Positions 31,349-34,262 of a stretch of 34,262 nucleotides of DNA are shown here, piece after piece (the first letter of the stretch is position 1; every line of letters starts with the position of its first letter). The DNA comes from Clostridia bacterium (GTDB taxonomy: Bacteria > Bacillota > Clostridia > Oscillospirales > CAG-272): positions 1 through 34,262 of the forward strand of contig JAFTMG010000108.1 in the NCBI GenBank assembly GCA_017452525.1, written 5' to 3'. Under the pieces are notes generated by a model, which saw only the letters and a program-made list of their open reading frames with translations, was not told the origin of the DNA and ran no database searches. The position numbers and the translations under genes are program-made.

Positions 31349-33925
31349 ATGAAGATCTCGCTGTTTCCACACAATCAGAAAGCGTATGAAAACGCTATGG
31401 TCATGCTCTGTGAAACAGGCAAAGCAGCGGTGATCCATCCCACGGGCACGGGCAAATCCTTTATCGGTTTTAAGCTTTGCGAAGAATATCCTGATGCCAC
31501 GATCATCTGGCTGTCTCCTTCCGAATATATTTTCAAAACCCAATTGGAAAATTTGGCAGCTGTAACGGGTGGATATGTTCCCGAAAACCTGGTGTTCTAT
31601 ACCTATGCAAAGCTGATGAATATCAGTGAAGAAGAGCTTTCCGAGATCAGGCCGGACTATATTATTTTGGATGAGTTTCATCGTGCCGGCGCGGAATTTT
31701 GGGGTGCCGGCGTTCAAAATTTATTGAAGAATTATCCCGATGTTCCCATTCTCGGTTTATCTGCTACGAATATCCGATATCTGGATAATCAAAGAGATAT
31801 GGCTGTGGAGCTGTTCGACGGCAATGTCGCTTCCGAAATGTCGCTTGGCGAGGCGATCGTTCGGGGAATTCTCAACGCTCCCAAGTATGTACTTTCCGTA
31901 TTCTCCTATCAAAAGGCTCTGGAGAAATACCGCGAACGCGTCAGAAAAGCCAAGAACAAAGCAGTACGCGACGAGGCGGAGAAGTATTTGGAGGCATTGC
32001 GGAGAGCGTTGGAAAAGGCAGACGGTCTGGATGTGATCTTCGATAAGCATATCGAGCAGAGAAACGGAAAATACATTGTTTTCTGTGCCAATTATGATCA
32101 TCTCTGCCAAATGACGGAGTTGGCACCGTCCTGGTTTGCCAGGGTGGACCGTGATCCGCATATTTACACGGCATATTCAGATGATCCTGCTACCAGCCGT
32201 GCTTTTTCCGATTTTAAAAAGGACGACAGCGATCATCTTAAATTGCTCTTTTGCATCGATATGCTCAATGAGGGGATCCATGTGGACGACGTCTGCGGTG
32301 TTATCCTGCTGCGTCCCACCGTTTCGCCCATTATTTATAAGCAGCAGATCGGCAGAGCACTGTCTGCCGGCAAGAAAAATCATGCCGTAATTTTCGACAT
32401 CGTACTCAATATTGAAAATCTTTACAGCATCGGTGCGATCGAGGAAGAAATGCAGATCGCAGCGGCGTATTACCGCTCGCTGGGATTGGATGATGAGATC
32501 GTCACCGAGCAGTTTCGAGTCATCGATGAGGTGCGTGATTGTATCGCGCTGTTTGATCGTTTGAATCATACATTGACTGCGTCCTGGGACCTGATGTATG
32601 AAGCGGCAAGATCTTATTACGAGAAAAACGGGTCTTTGGATGTCCACAAACGTTATGTCACCGAGGAAGGGCTGACGCTTGGCGCCTGGCTGAATACCCA
32701 GCGTATGGTTCACGAGGGCAAGATCAGCGGAACGTTGACCGATGAGCAAACGGCGAAGCTGGAAGCAATCGGCATGCGATGGGAAAGCGTGCGCGACATC
32801 GCGTGGGAGAAGAACTATTCTGCCGCAAAAGCGTATTACGAGGAACACGGGCATCTGCTTGTCAACATCAATGACGGCGTATATCATGGCGTCAAGCTGG
32901 GCGCGTGGATCGCACAGATCCGGTCTTATCGCAAAAATGAGGTGCAAAGTGCCTATCTGACACCCGAGCGTATTCGGGCATTGGATCAGATCGGTATGGT
33001 TTGGAGTGTTCCGGACTACCTGTTTGAGAAAAATTTCGCCTGCTGTCTGGCGTTTTATCGCCAAAACGGGCACTTGAATATTCCGGTCAACTATGTGGCG
33101 GAGGATGGAACGCGTGTTGGAGCGTGGGTTCACGGTCTTCGCACAGCATCCAAGAACAGCAAGTCCAATCGGGCAGAATTGACCGAATCCCAAAAGCAAC
33201 GTCTGGATGATCTGGGCTTTGTATGGGAAGGAAAGTACAATGTCACATGGGAAAAAGCCTATGCCGCCGCTGCAGAGTATCAAAAGCAGCACGGCAATCT
33301 GGATATTCCCGTAGCACATATTACCGAGGATGGTATTCGTTTGGGGCGCTGGATCCGTCGGCAGAGAGAGGCGTACCACACCTCACTTCCGGCAGAGCGC
33401 AAAGCTAAACTGGATCTGCTCGGGATGACGTGGGATCTCCCCGACCCTTGGAAACAAAAATTCGATCTTGTCAAGCGTTACTACGACGAACACGGCGATG
33501 TGAATATCCCTGCCAACTATGTCTCAGACGGTGTATGGATCGCACGCTGGCTCTACGAACAGATCGCACGTTTGAACGGGAGACCGACCGGGCATGTAAA
33601 ATCAGTCAAATCATTGACCGATGAACAAATACAACTTTTAAGATCCCTCGGTATTCGCGAAAATGTTTCTCGAGGCGATCTTGCCTGGGAAGAGCAATAT
33701 CTAGCTGCGAAGGTTTTTTATAGGGAAAACGGGCATTTGCACGTTCCCAAGGTTTACGTTGGCGAGAACGGAAAAAACGTTGCCGGATGGTTGCAGACCC
33801 AACGCGATTATCGAAAAAAAGGAAAATTGTCTGAAGAGAAGATCCGTCTCTTGGACGAGATTGGGATGATCTGGACAGTTACATCCGGAAAGCGCGGCGA
33901 CCCAAACGCGCGGGTTATTTTATAA
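31349..33925 (+). CDS. superfamily 2 helicase with six HA (helicase-associated) repeats
   Basis: An 858-residue DEAD/DEAH-like helicase. Motif I PTGTGKS (31-37), motif II DEFH (108-111), motif III SAT (138-140), and a second RecA domain with motif VI QQIGRALS (332-339). The C-terminal half consists of six tandem helicase-associated (PF03457-type) repeats of about 65 residues at roughly 413-478, 486-552, 559-626, 634-695, 701-769 and 780-842. Each has W/F-x-K-x-(Y/F)...YY...HG.L.(I/V)P...G..LG.W...R...L......L...GM.W. ATG 31349 has AAAGGAGG directly upstream; the longer frame from 31274 would cross the inverted repeat. Nucleic-acid remodelling is expected; the biological role of HA-repeat helicases is not established. 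It lies 28 bases before the aminotransferase start, so it heads an operon. Confidence 0.92.
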   Translation: MKISLFPHNQKAYENAMVMLCETGKAAVIHPTGTGKSFIGFKLCEEYPDATIIWLSPSEYIFKTQLENLAAVTGGYVPENLVFYTYAKLMNISEEELSEIRPDYIILDEFHRAGAEFWGAGVQNLLKNYPDVPILGLSATNIRYLDNQRDMAVELFDGNVASEMSLGEAIVRGILNAPKYVLSVFSYQKALEKYRERVRKAKNKAVRDEAEKYLEALRRALEKADGLDVIFDKHIEQRNGKYIVFCANYDHLCQMTELAPSWFARVDRDPHIYTAYSDDPATSRAFSDFKKDDSDHLKLLFCIDMLNEGIHVDDVCGVILLRPTVSPIIYKQQIGRALSAGKKNHAVIFDIVLNIENLYSIGAIEEEMQIAAAYYRSLGLDDEIVTEQFRVIDEVRDCIALFDRLNHTLTASWDLMYEAARSYYEKNGSLDVHKRYVTEEGLTLGAWLNTQRMVHEGKISGTLTDEQTAKLEAIGMRWESVRDIAWEKNYSAAKAYYEEHGHLLVNINDGVYHGVKLGAWIAQIRSYRKNEVQSAYLTPERIRALDQIGMVWSVPDYLFEKNFACCLAFYRQNGHLNIPVNYVAEDGTRVGAWVHGLRTASKNSKSNRAELTESQKQRLDDLGFVWEGKYNVTWEKAYAAAAEYQKQHGNLDIPVAHITEDGIRLGRWIRRQREAYHTSLPAERKAKLDLLGMTWDLPDPWKQKFDLVKRYYDEHGDVNIPANYVSDGVWIARWLYEQIARLNGRPTGHVKSVKSLTDEQIQLLRSLGIRENVSRGDLAWEEQYLAAKVFYRENGHLHVPKVYVGENGKNVAGWLQTQRDYRKKGKLSEEKIRLLDEIGMIWTVTSGKRGDPNARVIL

Positions 33926-33953
33926 AAAAATCTTTACCGACAAAGGAAGAGAT

Positions 33954-34262
33954 ATGAAAAAATTCGAAAAAAAAGTCTGGCTCGCCACCCCGACCATGCA
34001 TGGGGAGGAGCTGAAATACGTCACCGAGGCATATGAGACCAATTGGATGAGCACGGTGGGCGCCAACATCAACGAGGTCGAGCGCATCGCCGCCGAGAAG
34101 GCGGAGATGAAATATGCGGTGGGTCTGTCCTGTTGCACCGCCGCCCTCGATCTGGCGGTCAAGCACGCGGGTGAGACGCTGTACGGCAAGCCTGCTATCA
34201 GCCACGGCGCGCTGGAAGGGAAGCGGGTCTTCTGCTCGGAGATGACCTTCGACGCCACTCTC
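33954..34262 (+). CDS. DegT/DnrJ/EryC1/StrS-family aminotransferase, N-terminal part (cut by window end)
   Basis: An open frame of 103 codons from ATG 33954 (AAAGGAAGAG upstream) running off the end. The start (KVWLATPTMHGEELKYVTEA then YETNWMSTVGANINEVE) and the region YAVGLSCCTAALDLAVKHAG match PLP-dependent sugar aminotransferases of the EpsN/DegT type, which add amino groups to nucleotide-linked keto-sugars for surface polysaccharides. The PLP lysine lies beyond the window. The short gap to the helicase gene indicates co-transcription from the invertible promoter. Confidence 0.9.
   Translation, partial: MKKFEKKVWLATPTMHGEELKYVTEAYETNWMSTVGANINEVERIAAEKAEMKYAVGLSCCTAALDLAVKHAGETLYGKPAISHGALEGKRVFCSEMTFDATL

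Noticed and set aside
32177..33379. 400-codon minus-strand frame opposite the helicase repeats
   Set aside because: Composition mirrors the HA repeats on the other strand; no independent support.

Overview
The window reads as chromosomal DNA of a low-to-mid GC, Gram-positive, spore-forming Clostridia (an Oscillospirales/Christensenellales-like gut anaerobe is my best guess). Reasons: a complete spoIIAA-spoIIAB-sigF operon, a T-box leader before valS, many sigma-A promoters with 17-bp spacing, AGGAGG-type ribosome binding sites, and lipoprotein solute-binding proteins with Thr/Ala-rich linkers. No rRNA, tRNA or CRISPR array was seen.

Layout. 1-2100: a cluster of short hairpins, then an rtcB-prfH pair (RNA ligase plus release-factor homologue, a ribosome rescue/repair operon). 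2105-6547 (minus): an unknown membrane-anchored protein, and valS with its T-box leader. 6544-10254: a compact defence/resistance-like island. It holds an XRE regulator plus an ABC-class ATPase (minus), a GNAT acetyltransferase (plus) and a Phd/PIN toxin-antitoxin pair. The ATPase and GNAT genes are divergent, and each is preceded by a strong promoter, a tiny leader ORF (25 and 16 codons) and intrinsic terminator(s), which looks like translation-dependent attenuation. 10307-16742: a Nudix hydrolase, an orphan solute-binding lipoprotein, an M29 aminopeptidase, and a divergent AraC regulator/solute-binding pair. 16822-18435: spoIIA operon.

18475-25953 (minus): luxE-luxC-araC-solute-binding protein, followed by a second, diverged araC-solute-binding copy. 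A decayed copy of the luxC 3' end lies between the two, showing that the unit arose by tandem duplication. 26062-29878 (minus): ychF, trmB, a nucleotidyltransferase and truB.

30126-34262: the most striking part. A tyrosine recombinase is followed by an AT-rich 281-bp segment bounded by exact 24-bp inverted repeats and carrying an outward promoter. That promoter points into a superfamily 2 helicase with six helicase-associated (HA) repeats, and then into an EpsN/DegT-type aminotransferase that runs off the window. I interpret this as a phase-variable (invertible promoter) switch controlling an HA-helicase-led, probably surface-polysaccharide, operon. Inversion itself is inferred, not observed.
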